This document shows, piece after piece, positions 1 through 8,575 of a stretch of 64,000 nucleotides of DNA. The position numbers and the translations under genes are program-made. Origin of the DNA: Lachnospiraceae bacterium. Its GTDB lineage: Bacteria; Bacillota; Clostridia; Lachnospirales; Lachnospiraceae. Positions within the stretch are counted from its first letter, which is position 1; every line of letters starts with the position of its first letter. The notes under the pieces were generated by a model. The model was not told where the DNA came from and did no database searches. It was given only the letters and a program-made list of their open reading frames with translations. Where the stretch lies: contig VSNM01000027.1 of the NCBI GenBank assembly GCA_009774245.1, forward strand, positions 1 to 64,000, in the 5' to 3' direction.

Positions 1-246
1 CTTGGCAGGTATCTCTGTCATTTTCTCACATATTGACAGGGCAGTATCTACAATTTTATTTTCTTCTATTGCGTCAATTAAAATAAGCCTTTCCTGCGGA
101 ATTTGTATTAATCTTTCCTCATATAAATGATATACCTTTTTATCTATTACAAACTCTGTATTGGGTATGCCACTTAATTCCTTCAAAAAGTCTAAATTTT
201 CTTCTATTGCAACTGTATAATCCTTGAACCTTGAATGTATAATCAT
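1..246 (-). CDS. 3-dehydroquinate synthase-like protein, N-terminal part (cut by window edge)
   Basis: The reading frame is open from an ATG at 246 to the window edge and gives 82 residues starting MIIHSRFKDYTVAIEENLDF. The segment FVIDKKVYHLYEERL followed by an IDAIEENK stretch is the pattern at the start of AroB-like (dehydroquinate synthase family) proteins, where the first Rossmann strand leads to the NAD site. Members found in polysaccharide loci are often not shikimate enzymes but make cyclised or otherwise modified sugar-like precursors. The ATG overlaps the stop of the upstream SDR gene (ATGA), so it is translationally coupled and is the last visible gene of a five-gene operon. The catalytic metal-binding part lies outside the window. 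The family call is by pattern recognition only and the substrate is unknown. Confidence 0.6.
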   Translation of the reverse strand, partial: MIIHSRFKDYTVAIEENLDFLKELSGIPNTEFVIDKKVYHLYEERLIQIPQERLILIDAIEENKIVDTALSICEKMTEIPAK

Positions 247-908
247 ATTGAAGTATAACCTCCATCCACTGCAATTTGTTGTCCTGTAATATACGTATTG
301 TTTTCCCCTGCCAGAAAACAGACCACTTTTGCCTGCTCCTCTGGTTCCGCCAGTCTTCCAAGTGGTATGCTGACAGCCAACTGATCAATCTGTTCTTTAG
401 AATTGTTTTTCTTAGTCAAAGCGGTCATCGTAAATCCAGGACATACTGTATTTACTAAAATGTTATATGGTGCCAGCTCAACAGCCAGGTTTGAAGTTAC
501 TCCATGTATGCCATGCTTTGTGACAGCATAGATTGTACGCCCCGGCTTACCTACTAATCCCCAAATTGAACCTATATTAACAATTCTGCCATATTTTTGT
601 TTTTTCATATTAGGGACAATACCCTTGATCAACCTTATCGGTGCTAAAAGATTGACATGAAACATTTCCATCATTTCTTCCTCTGTGATTTCTTCGATTT
701 CATGCACCTCATTAAGACCTGCATTATTAACCAATACATCAAACGTCAAATCAGAGCACTTTCTACAAAAAGCATCAATACTCTGTTTATCCTCTAAATC
801 CAATTCTTGATGCGTTGGCGTATATACCTCATATCCTTCAACCTTCAGCTGATTTGCTATCGCCTCTCCAATTCCACGACTTGCCCCGGTTACCAAAGCT
901 TTTCTCAT
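243..908 (-). CDS. SDR-family oxidoreductase
   Basis: This 221-residue protein is a classical short-chain dehydrogenase/reductase. The nucleotide-binding motif TGASRGIG lies near residues 7-14, NNAG near 62, the catalytic Ser in IGSIWG, and the YAVTK active-site motif near residue 129. The C-terminal AVDGGYTSI tail is typical of FabG-like members. The start is set by an AGGAG site 9 bases upstream of the ATG. It sits 15 bases after the thiamine-diphosphate enzyme gene and overlaps the dehydroquinate-synthase-like gene, so the encoded reductase probably acts on an intermediate of the same pathway. A housekeeping FabG role is unlikely given this context. The substrate cannot be read from the sequence. 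Confidence 0.85.
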   Translation of the reverse strand: MRKALVTGASRGIGEAIANQLKVEGYEVYTPTHQELDLEDKQSIDAFCRKCSDLTFDVLVNNAGLNEVHEIEEITEEEMMEMFHVNLLAPIRLIKGIVPNMKKQKYGRIVNIGSIWGLVGKPGRTIYAVTKHGIHGVTSNLAVELAPYNILVNTVCPGFTMTALTKKNNSKEQIDQLAVSIPLGRLAEPEEQAKVVCFLAGENNTYITGQQIAVDGGYTSI

Positions 909-923
909 TATTTTGCACTCCTA

Positions 924-2744
924 TTATTTGCTCTCTTTCCACATAGGTATTATCATTATGTTTTCCAGCTCTTGCCGTGGAAGAAATGGTGCCAAATCCT
1001 CCAACGGTGGACTTACAAGCGTTCCATCCTCCAATCGCTTTGTCGCGCTTTTCGGCTCGAATTTTTGATTAATATCCACAAAAATCTCGCACATTATATA
1101 GCCTTCGGTCTTGAGCACCTTCTCAACTATATCAGGTATCTCTCTATTCGTTTTTGCCATTAAATAAGGAATTCCATAAGCTCCTGCAATCTTACTCATA
1201 TCTGGAAAGCTTAGGTCACCACTTTCTGGTCCAATCCCCACCTTTGAATATTCTGGAAACAGATTGCCCTCGGTCTGTCTCATCGAATGATATCCGCCAT
1301 TATTAACTACAAATATTTTAATTGGCAATTTATGAAATACTATTGTCTGCAATTCCTGAAGATTCATCTGGATACTTCCATCACCCGTGAGACAGATAAC
1401 ATCCTTCTTTCCTAATGCAAAACAACATCCTATCGCTGCCGGCAAGTCATATCCCATACTTGCAGCACCACTGTTACAAATTAACCTGGTATTTTCCTTA
1501 ATGTGTATAGCATGCAGACATGCTTCCACTGTTCCGTTTCCTAATACAATATATTGATCCTCAGATGCTTTTCTGCTGACCTCATTTAAGAAACAATAAG
1601 CGTTAGCCAAACCTTCTGAGGTATAATGTCTGTCTGTGACAACTGGATATCTCTTTTTCCAATCCGCACATATATCAACCCAATCTGAATGCAACGGCAA
1701 TGGCTCCACAACTGCATGATCAAGCTTCACCAAAAATTCTTTTGCATCTGCATGAATCGGCATTTCTACATGTATGCTTGGTTTCTGAAGTTCATATTTA
1801 TCGATATCCACCATTATTACAAATGCTTCTCTCGCCCAGCTATGTACATTATAGCCAACTTGTCTGCAACTTAATCTACATCCTACTGACAGCACTAAAT
1901 CAGCATTTTGTATTGCCCAGTTTCCCGGTCTGTCTCCAAGCAATCCTGGTATTCCCACAAATAAATGATTGTCATGGGGTATCAGATCTGTAGAGTCCCA
2001 TGCCACAGCTACAGGAATACCGAGTTTCTCTACAACTCTCCGCATTAACTGCACGCAATCTGTTGTATGCAATGCACTACCTACATTAATGACGGGACGT
2101 TTCGCTGCTTTTATTTTTTCTAAAACAGTCTGTATTTGACTGTCTGTCACAGCTGGAATCACATCATCACCATCAAGTTCGTTTGGATCAAATTCTATAA
2201 ATTCCTCTGGATCAATATACCCTCCCTGAACATCAAGAGGAATATCAAGCCATACTGGTCCTGGTCTTCCGTTTTTTGCGAGATATAACGCTTTCTGAAA
2301 ATGATATTTAACTGTTTTAGGATTATACACCATTTCTGCATATTTGGTCATATGCGCAACCATAGGCGTTATATCATATTCCTGGTCCCCCATGGCACGA
2401 ACCGGAATATTAGCAGCACGAGCAGTTGTGGCATATCGAATCTGCCCACTCACTACTAACATAGGAATACTGTCCAACCAAGCACCCAATACCCCAGTCA
2501 ATGTATTCGTTCCCCCTGGCCCTGTTGTACAGCAAACCATTGGTAGTTCATTGGTAGCACGAAAGAATCCCTCTGCTGCAATTGCTGCTGCCTGTTCATG
2601 CTGAACAAAAATATTGTTCAACCCCTGTTGATGCCCAAATGACATATTTAGATGCATCGCGCCACCACCTGGTACTGTGAAATTATATCTGATGCCCTGT
2701 TTCACTAAAAAATCTGCAATCCAGTCTGCTATTTTTACCTTCAT
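924..2744 (-). CDS. Thiamine-diphosphate-dependent enzyme, acetolactate-synthase-like
   Basis: A 606-residue protein with the three-domain layout of the acetohydroxyacid synthase/pyruvate oxidase family. The N-terminal pyrimidine-binding domain contains the activating Glu in FVQHEQAAA. A central domain carries a nucleotide-like fold, and a C-terminal pyrophosphate domain holds the metal motif GDGS followed about 25 residues later by NN (LTGDGSIQMN...VVNN). It overlaps the upstream aldolase gene by 4 bases (ATGA) and has a GGAG site. No regulatory subunit or ilv gene is nearby, so it is probably not for branched-chain amino acids. Homologues in O-antigen loci (for example YerE in yersiniose synthesis) add a two-carbon unit from pyruvate to a keto sugar. 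A similar branching reaction is inferred here but unproven. Confidence 0.8.
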   Translation of the reverse strand: MKVKIADWIADFLVKQGIRYNFTVPGGGAMHLNMSFGHQQGLNNIFVQHEQAAAIAAEGFFRATNELPMVCCTTGPGGTNTLTGVLGAWLDSIPMLVVSGQIRYATTARAANIPVRAMGDQEYDITPMVAHMTKYAEMVYNPKTVKYHFQKALYLAKNGRPGPVWLDIPLDVQGGYIDPEEFIEFDPNELDGDDVIPAVTDSQIQTVLEKIKAAKRPVINVGSALHTTDCVQLMRRVVEKLGIPVAVAWDSTDLIPHDNHLFVGIPGLLGDRPGNWAIQNADLVLSVGCRLSCRQVGYNVHSWAREAFVIMVDIDKYELQKPSIHVEMPIHADAKEFLVKLDHAVVEPLPLHSDWVDICADWKKRYPVVTDRHYTSEGLANAYCFLNEVSRKASEDQYIVLGNGTVEACLHAIHIKENTRLICNSGAASMGYDLPAAIGCCFALGKKDVICLTGDGSIQMNLQELQTIVFHKLPIKIFVVNNGGYHSMRQTEGNLFPEYSKVGIGPESGDLSFPDMSKIAGAYGIPYLMAKTNREIPDIVEKVLKTEGYIMCEIFVDINQKFEPKSATKRLEDGTLVSPPLEDLAPFLPRQELENIMIIPMWKESK

Positions 2745-4381
2745 TTTTTCTCCTCTATATCAACATATAATGATTTTGTAATAAACTCCATATTAATCTG
2801 CTGTTTCATATCATGAAGTATATTGGATACATAATCATTTAACCGACGAGCTTGCTCCTTGGAGAAGCTATATTCCATGTTTTCGTTTACGTGGTCTTTA
2901 TGTTTCTCTCCAACATATCCGTCAAATCCACCTAAAGCCACATCATGAACCCCGATTTTAATCATTACTTTCAGCAGCATAACAAATGAATTATCAATTA
3001 CCTCTGCCTGCTCGTCCAATAATGGTGCAATATCTAATGAATAGTCAAATTTTTTATTCCTTGTTGCTGTCACATTGCTCGTCGCAATCACCCGGACAGA
3101 TTCTTTTTTTTGCAGCAGCGCAGCCGACAACTGTACATACCGTTTTGAATTACTCAAAAATATAAAGTCCGCCGGCAAATTTTCTGAAATATAATTCACT
3201 GAAATAATAAGCGGTTGATTCTCTTTTATATATTTTTGAATCGTATCCTTCTCGTTTTCAATACTTTTTCCAGGACCTAAAAGCAATACTTTTTTTTGGT
3301 GAAAAATTTTGGAAAGCTTTTGTATGTCCCTTTCGTCATCTATATTAATCTGCTTCTGATAATCAAAATACAATTTCTCAATCAGCTCTTTGTCATACAA
3401 TAACTGCTTGTCGCCATATTTTTGTAATTGTGCCAAAACTTCATTGATTTGCTTAACTGACAATGTTCTCTTATCCATCAAATAGGTTACATAGCTGGGA
3501 TGACAATTATTCAACGCGGCAATATAAAAAAACATGTTGTAACCCCATGGACTAATTCGATAAAAATTCATGATATTTGCATCCAGAGCTTCAAGGATTT
3601 GGGCAATATCATACTTTTTGTCAAAATGATCATTCAGATACATAGCCAGCAACTCGATGGGACAATTTCCTGCACTTTTTCCCATCCCATATATTGTCGC
3701 ATCTACCAAAAGATTTCTATCTGTTTTCTTTGAAAGCATCTCTGTGCAATTTGCAAATGCACGCTGAAAATTATTGTGTGAATGATAGCCAAGCTGTATC
3801 TCTGGCAGCAACTTGCTATCCAGCTCCATGAAGTAATGCATCAAGTTTTCCTGCTGCAATAACCCATACGTATCTACCATAGATACAGCAAACGGTTTCA
3901 AATCATTGGCTAAACAAATCAGATCGTGCAGTTCGTCATCATTATAACTTGTAATTGATACTAATTGTACAAATACCTTATACCCTAAATTTTTAATTTG
4001 TCTGCAAAAATCAATCGCCGGTTTTCTAACATGTTTCTTAAATATCACTCTGATTCCATCAAAAATCGTCTCACTGCATGGCTGAATATTTTCTATACTG
4101 CATGTCCCATAATCGATCATTCCCAAAAGCTGAGACTTTTCCTTATCCAATCCCTGAAATATTTGGTTAAAACTCTCTGTATCAGGGGCAATACTTCTAT
4201 TTATGTCATATTCACGCCGTTCATCCAAAAATCCCAGCTCTATAAATTCTACTTTAGCACTCACCAAACGCTCGAATACACTTACAAGATTATTATGCCC
4301 AAAATTCCAATCGTTAACATATCCTCCATCACGAAGTGTACAATCAAGCAGACTCACTTTTGTCTCCATATTATCCATCAT
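2741..4381 (-). CDS. DRE-TIM metallolyase/aldolase with extra C-terminal domain
   Basis: About 546 residues from the ATG at 4381, which has an AAAGGAAG site 5 bases upstream; a TTG 30 bases earlier is less likely. The N-terminal part (about residues 8-280) is a TIM-barrel of the HMG-CoA lyase/4-hydroxy-2-oxovalerate aldolase type. It shows LLDCTLRDGG (metal- and substrate-binding) near the start, LGYHSHNN carrying the metal-ligand His pair, and a GMGKSAGN turn. Residues about 360-546 form a second Rossmann-like domain (LLLGPGKSIE) not found in simple aldolases. It lies between the cytidylyltransferase and the thiamine enzyme. An inferred role is cleavage or condensation of a keto acid or keto sugar feeding the next enzyme. 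No acetaldehyde dehydrogenase is adjacent, which argues against a catabolic meta-cleavage role. Confidence 0.75.
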   Translation of the reverse strand: MMDNMETKVSLLDCTLRDGGYVNDWNFGHNNLVSVFERLVSAKVEFIELGFLDERREYDINRSIAPDTESFNQIFQGLDKEKSQLLGMIDYGTCSIENIQPCSETIFDGIRVIFKKHVRKPAIDFCRQIKNLGYKVFVQLVSITSYNDDELHDLICLANDLKPFAVSMVDTYGLLQQENLMHYFMELDSKLLPEIQLGYHSHNNFQRAFANCTEMLSKKTDRNLLVDATIYGMGKSAGNCPIELLAMYLNDHFDKKYDIAQILEALDANIMNFYRISPWGYNMFFYIAALNNCHPSYVTYLMDKRTLSVKQINEVLAQLQKYGDKQLLYDKELIEKLYFDYQKQINIDDERDIQKLSKIFHQKKVLLLGPGKSIENEKDTIQKYIKENQPLIISVNYISENLPADFIFLSNSKRYVQLSAALLQKKESVRVIATSNVTATRNKKFDYSLDIAPLLDEQAEVIDNSFVMLLKVMIKIGVHDVALGGFDGYVGEKHKDHVNENMEYSFSKEQARRLNDYVSNILHDMKQQINMEFITKSLYVDIEEKK

Positions 4382-4395
4382 CGCTACTTCCTTTA

Positions 4396-5178
4396 TTATC
4401 TGCTTTTCCAAACCATCCAGGGCGCTTCTCCTGATGCTATCATTTCATCAAGCTGCTGTTTATCCCTCTGCGTGTCCATGCACTTCCAAAATCCATGATG
4501 TATATACGCCATCAGCTGTCCATCTGCTGCCACACGTTCTATCGGAGCCCGCTCAAATACAGTTTGATCTCCCTCAATATAATCAAAGATTTGGGGATTC
4601 AAGACCATATATCCTGCATTGATTACGCCTCCATCCGACCTACTTTTTTCTCTAAATTTGCTGATTCTTCCATCCTGCCCAATCTCCAGGATACCAAACT
4701 GCTGTCCCACATTCACAGCCGTCATCGTGGCTATCTTACCATGTGATTTATGGAACTCTACCAACTCCTTAATATTGATATCAGAAACGCCGTCTCCATA
4801 TGTCATCATAAATGTCTCATCACCGACATATGGCTGTACTCTCTTGATTCTTCCCCCTGTCATAGTGTTTAATCCCGTATCAACGATTGTAACTTTCCAG
4901 GGTTCCGCCACATTGTTATGCACTTCCATTTGATTTTCTTTAGTAAAATCAAATGTAATATCACTCTTGTGCAGATAATAGTTGGCGAACCACTCTTTTA
5001 TAACGTGCTGCTTATATCCGCAGCATATAATAAATTCATTAAATCCATAATAGGAGTATTCTTTCATAATGTGCCAAAGTATCGGTTTATAACCAATTTC
5101 GATCATTGGCTTAGGTTTCAAATGGCTTTCCTCACTAATCCGGGTTCCATACCCCCCAGCTAAAATTACTACCTTCAT
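4396..5178 (-). CDS. rfbF: Glucose-1-phosphate cytidylyltransferase
   Basis: A 260-residue nucleotidyltransferase that makes CDP-glucose from CTP and glucose-1-phosphate, the entry step to CDP-linked deoxy or branched sugars. The start VILAGGYGTRISE followed by KPKPMIEIG is the signature of this subfamily, and YGDGVSDINI contains the metal-binding Asp. The ATG at 5178 is chosen because an AAAGGGAAG site precedes it; an ATG 18 bases earlier has none. It is the first gene of the operon downstream of a strong promoter. The usual partner, CDP-glucose 4,6-dehydratase, is not in the window and could lie beyond base 1. The family assignment is firm. Confidence 0.9.
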   Translation of the reverse strand: MKVVILAGGYGTRISEESHLKPKPMIEIGYKPILWHIMKEYSYYGFNEFIICCGYKQHVIKEWFANYYLHKSDITFDFTKENQMEVHNNVAEPWKVTIVDTGLNTMTGGRIKRVQPYVGDETFMMTYGDGVSDINIKELVEFHKSHGKIATMTAVNVGQQFGILEIGQDGRISKFREKSRSDGGVINAGYMVLNPQIFDYIEGDQTVFERAPIERVAADGQLMAYIHHGFWKCMDTQRDKQQLDEMIASGEAPWMVWKSR

Positions 5179-5246
5179 TAGCTTCCCTTTCTTCATCTGT
5201 TTTACTTTTGGTTTTACTGGTATCCAAGCAAAAACATACTTTAATA

Positions 5247-5275
5247 ATTATAAGTAATAAACTTATAAAATGCAA
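5247..5275 (-). promoter_or_regulatory. Sigma-A type promoter of the CDP-sugar operon
   Basis: Read on the minus strand there is TTGCAT, a 17-base spacer and a perfect TATAAT, located about 70 bases upstream of the cytidylyltransferase start. No other good promoter is seen before the four following genes. Confidence 0.65.
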
Positions 5276-5334
5276 CCTTTTTTCGACAATAACATCCTAC
5301 TGTATATCAGCCATCTGGTTGTTCTGTTTTCTTC

Positions 5335-6777
5335 CTACATTCCCATAATTCTAATTGGTATTCCTAATAGTGGTATTCCCAAAACCAGCATACTTACCAC
5401 TGATTTAATGTAAAAAAGTCTGCTAACTTCTTTTGATTCCAGTTCTGTTTCCCGTTGCTGATCTTTGGGATATAAATGAAATAACAACATCACATAAGAT
5501 GCTACCAATATACTCCTAATGGCTATAAATATATGATCAATCTGTATACTTGTTACATCTGCCAATTTACTGACATAAACCCAAATTCCCGTATACCAAA
5601 ATTCTCTATTTCCTTCTTCGAAATGAAGCATATTGTTTATTATATTATAGCTGAAACACTGCGGCGCATAGCGTACCATCCATAAAATATGACTGATTCC
5701 CATACAAACCTCGCAAAAAAGCTTTTGGGAGATATTCTGCAAACTTATACACTCCAAAATGGCTATATACGGTGCAACCAGGATCATCCATTGAGGATGT
5801 GTATAGCACGTTAACGTAAATATCGACATTGCTATCAGACAAATATAAATAATTCGTTTAGCCGACAATTGTTTGCGATTGAACCAGCAAAACACCCATA
5901 ACACAAATGTAAAAAAGAAAAACCAAGGCATAAACATTGTTGCTATCGGGGCTTCACTGCTCCACATGTATTGATCTATATACCGAACGGCATTAGCACT
6001 TACAATTGTATTATCTATATCATCTCGTAAGGTTTGAACACCATTAATTCTCTGATACGTCAAAAAATATAACTTTGGAATTATTATAAGCCCTATCCCG
6101 CAAAAAAAAACAGCCAATACCTTCCAAACCTTTTTATACCTAAGCAGCACTAATGGAATAAATATCCACAGTGCAAACATCTTGCAGGCAATTGCACATG
6201 AAAAACAAAATACAAATTTTTTATCTTTTTCCTCCAGATATGCATATATTCCACATAATGTAAAAAACAGTGATATAACATCATAGCCACCTATTATAGC
6301 AACTGATTGAAAAACAATCACAGAAAAAACATAGGTAAAGCTGCTCCAAACGGCCTTTCTCTCATCATTGGCTATATGATATGTGATTTTATACACATAT
6401 AATGTACTCAGAAAAAGAAAAAACAAGCTAATTGATTTAGCATACAATAATAAAATATAGCTTTGTTCAAAACTGATTTTAGCAATAATCTCATATATAA
6501 ATAACGGTAAATCCCATATAGCAAATATAATATATATAAAAAAATCATACCCTGGATAGCCCGTACCACTTCTATACGGATAGGGTGTAACATAATATTC
6601 ACTTAATGATTTTTTGCTAAATAGCACATACCAAACTGCTAGTCCATCCTCTGTTGTTTCTATCACATCCGTATAGGTGTATATCGAAAAGAAAAATATT
6701 GGAATTAGTGAAAAGACAATCCAAACCCAAACAGGAATGTCTCCCTTCTTCTTTTTCAAAATGCTTTCTATATTCAT
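5335..6777 (-). CDS. Polytopic membrane glycosyltransferase-like protein
   Basis: A 480-residue integral membrane protein with roughly ten to twelve hydrophobic helices. A long first extracytoplasmic loop follows helix 1 (YTDVIETTEDGLAVWYVLFS), and further aromatic-rich loops contain GTGYPGYDF. This arrangement resembles GT-C fold enzymes (GT87/DUF2029-like mannosyltransferases) that use polyprenyl-phosphate sugars on the outer face of the membrane. The start is supported by GAAAGGTGG upstream of the ATG. It belongs to the polysaccharide locus and is separated from the CDP-sugar operon by 156 bases. The hydrophobic pattern is clear, but the glycosyltransferase assignment is only likely; a flippase or polymerase is possible. 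Confidence 0.6.
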   Translation of the reverse strand: MNIESILKKKKGDIPVWVWIVFSLIPIFFFSIYTYTDVIETTEDGLAVWYVLFSKKSLSEYYVTPYPYRSGTGYPGYDFFIYIIFAIWDLPLFIYEIIAKISFEQSYILLLYAKSISLFFLFLSTLYVYKITYHIANDERKAVWSSFTYVFSVIVFQSVAIIGGYDVISLFFTLCGIYAYLEEKDKKFVFCFSCAIACKMFALWIFIPLVLLRYKKVWKVLAVFFCGIGLIIIPKLYFLTYQRINGVQTLRDDIDNTIVSANAVRYIDQYMWSSEAPIATMFMPWFFFFTFVLWVFCWFNRKQLSAKRIIYICLIAMSIFTLTCYTHPQWMILVAPYIAILECISLQNISQKLFCEVCMGISHILWMVRYAPQCFSYNIINNMLHFEEGNREFWYTGIWVYVSKLADVTSIQIDHIFIAIRSILVASYVMLLFHLYPKDQQRETELESKEVSRLFYIKSVVSMLVLGIPLLGIPIRIMGM

Positions 6778-6848
6778 TTTTACAATCCACCTTTCCGTGA
6801 AAGATACGTCAATATTGTTGTCTTATTATCCGCACGGTTTTAATCATT

Positions 6849-6926
6849 CTAACATTGTTCCTGCGAAACTGCAAGCTCTATTAATCTGCCGTTGCCACCT
6901 ATATTTACAACTGTTCCGGTAACCAT
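6849..6926 (-). CDS. Small ORF with strong ribosome site, possibly a truncated gene start
   Basis: A 25-codon frame (MVTGTVVNIGGNGRL...) begins 5 bases after GGGAGGTG and ends at a TAG. The start looks like the beginning of a larger enzyme, but nothing recognisable follows in any frame before the next gene. I interpret it as the 5' stub of a deleted gene; a genuine micropeptide is the alternative. Confidence 0.3.
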   Translation of the reverse strand: MVTGTVVNIGGNGRLIELAVSQEQC

Positions 6927-7007
6927 CGCCACACCTCCCGAAATCCCTGTCTACAGTCACTCCTTCCCACATGGAAACACAAAAGACTAAATCATTACTC
7001 AAAAAAC

Positions 7008-7052
7008 TCTATATAAGTATATCATACCCAAAATCCAAAGTCTATAAAAGCC
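7008..7052 (-). repeat. 45-bp direct repeat, copy 1 (promoter-like)
   Basis: Identical to 8361-8405 except for one base. Read on the minus strand it contains TAGACT, a 17-base spacer and TATACT, a plausible promoter. It lies upstream of the membrane protein gene at 5335-6777, while the other copy lies upstream of the glycosyltransferase at 7128-8093. Confidence 0.7.
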
Positions 7053-7127
7053 CTCCCTGTCTTTGGGTTTTATCATGATATCATAGCGTCCACCTTGTCC
7101 CATCCGTGGAGCGGTCGTTAGTCCCCA

Positions 7128-8093
7128 TCAGAGACCTATCATCCTTGGTATTTTATACCATGCCAGATATCTGTATCTGAGCCACTGCTTCAACCCGATA
7201 CTTTTAGTAAATTTCAGATAACCAATATGGGTTTTCATATACTTCCAATAGGGTTTCAACAACGCTACATCCATCTCCACTTCTTTCATTTGATTATAGC
7301 ACCAGAAGATAGTATCCGTGTATTCTGTAAAGACAATCTCCACATAACGTTGCCTTCTTTGTTCATAAAAGTATTCCAACTGATCTTTGTATGCATCTAA
7401 CCCGTCAAAATGTGTTACATCAAATCTGCGTCTGCCAAACGATTCGGAATCATTGCGCCAATAGTGCAATGCAATCGGTATGAATGCTGTCCTTCTCGCC
7501 CTTTCATACAGCTTCCAGGTTGTCCAGGTATCATCATGCCTACTCTTTGCTGGATACCGGATTCCCTCGTACAGTTTTCTTTTACAAATCTTGCTCCAGG
7601 GCACGGTCAGAATCATCGACCTTTTCTGTATAAAAGCATCATCAAACAGATGTCTATCAGACAGTACTTCTGCACGGTTCAAAAAATCCTCCCCAATCCC
7701 CTCATCGCACGGCACCTCATCCACCGCAAACGATCTGTACCAGCCTACCGCAATATCCGCATCCTTCGCTTTTGCCACCGCAAGAAGTACTTCGATCTGT
7801 CTTTTGTGCAATATATCATCATTGTCGGACATGACAATCCACTGTCCTTTTGCCTGATCCAGTCCAACATTTCTGGCATCTCCATTGCCTCCGTTACTCT
7901 TGTGGATGACATGTATCCTGTTGTCCTGTTCTGCATATTCATCACATATAACTCCGCTTGAATCAGTCGCCCCATCATCCACTAATACAATATCCAAATT
8001 TTGGTATGTCTGCTTCACTATACTATCTATGCAATCCCTCAGGTATCTCTCCGAGTTATATACAGGCACAATGACACTCACCAAATCGCTCAT
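7128..8093 (-). CDS. Family 2 glycosyltransferase
   Basis: A 321-residue GT-A fold enzyme. The start VSVIVPVYNSERYLRDCIDS is the classic GT2 opening. LVDDGATDSS carries the nucleotide-binding Asp, and the DXD-like metal motif appears as MSDNDDI near residue 92. A basic, aromatic C-terminal region (residues about 255-321) without clear membrane helices may attach it to the membrane. It transfers a sugar from a nucleotide donor to a growing polysaccharide or protein. It is preceded by its own promoter-like repeat at 8361-8405 and the ribosome site AAAGGAGAG. Donor and acceptor are unknown. Confidence 0.85.
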   Translation of the reverse strand: MSDLVSVIVPVYNSERYLRDCIDSIVKQTYQNLDIVLVDDGATDSSGVICDEYAEQDNRIHVIHKSNGGNGDARNVGLDQAKGQWIVMSDNDDILHKRQIEVLLAVAKAKDADIAVGWYRSFAVDEVPCDEGIGEDFLNRAEVLSDRHLFDDAFIQKRSMILTVPWSKICKRKLYEGIRYPAKSRHDDTWTTWKLYERARRTAFIPIALHYWRNDSESFGRRRFDVTHFDGLDAYKDQLEYFYEQRRQRYVEIVFTEYTDTIFWCYNQMKEVEMDVALLKPYWKYMKTHIGYLKFTKSIGLKQWLRYRYLAWYKIPRMIGL

Positions 8094-8114
8094 CTATTGG
8101 CTCTCCTTTTATCC

Positions 8115-8297
8115 TTACAACTTCCAATATCTCCAGATAATCACGTCGCCCGTATATATGCAGGCAAATACATACCATATAGATATAAACCTCTTAAATA
8201 TTCTATCTCTCATATCAACCAAATATGGCATGATCATCATCAGCGGAACGACAGGGCGTTTGCAAAAATATCTGAAGTTGTGGAAACGACCTTCAGA
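8115..8297 (-). pseudogene. C-terminal remnant of an unidentified membrane-associated protein
   Basis: A frame with no start codon at its beginning reads EGRFHNFRYFCKRPVVPLMM... through MPYLVDMRDRIFKRF to a stop at 8115, just upstream of the glycosyltransferase. The basic, aromatic composition looks like the tail of a polysaccharide-locus protein whose body was deleted. The source family is not identified. Coding status is uncertain. Confidence 0.35.
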
Positions 8298-8360
8298 TTA
8301 TTCAGATCAGAAAGGATACTTTGCTACTGCTTCCTCCCGAAATCGTTACACATAAAAATT

Positions 8361-8405
8361 TCTATATAAGTATATCATACCCAAAATGCAAAGTCTATAA
8401 AAGCC
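8361..8405 (-). repeat. 45-bp direct repeat, copy 2 (promoter-like)
   Basis: Second copy of the repeat at 7008-7052, 44 of 45 bases identical, same orientation. It contains TAGACT-17-TATACT on the minus strand, about 270 bases upstream of the GT2 start. Confidence 0.7.
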
Positions 8406-8427
8406 ATGGAAAAATATTCCACTTAAC

Positions 8428-8565
8428 GTAACAGTTCAGCCTTCGGCTTCCTGTTACAGGCATCAAGCCATGCAAAACCACTTCGTGGTGGCTTGATGCA
8501 TTTCAACCACTACGCTTTCTCACGGACTTTGCAGCGTAGTGCAAAGTCCTGGGCTGAACTGTTAC
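8428..8565. mobile_element. Family A non-autonomous element, copy A1
   Basis: A 138-bp element with perfect 14-base terminal inverted repeats GTAACAGTTCAGCC. It is flanked by an exact 8-bp duplication CACTTAAC (8420-8427 and 8566-8573), and internal palindromes surround a CATCAAGCCATGCAAAA core. It has no coding capacity. The GTAA ends and 8-bp duplication match the ends described for IS66-family transposons, so it is inferred to be a MITE mobilised by such a transposase. Confidence 0.85.
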
Positions 8566-8575
8566 CACTTAACTT

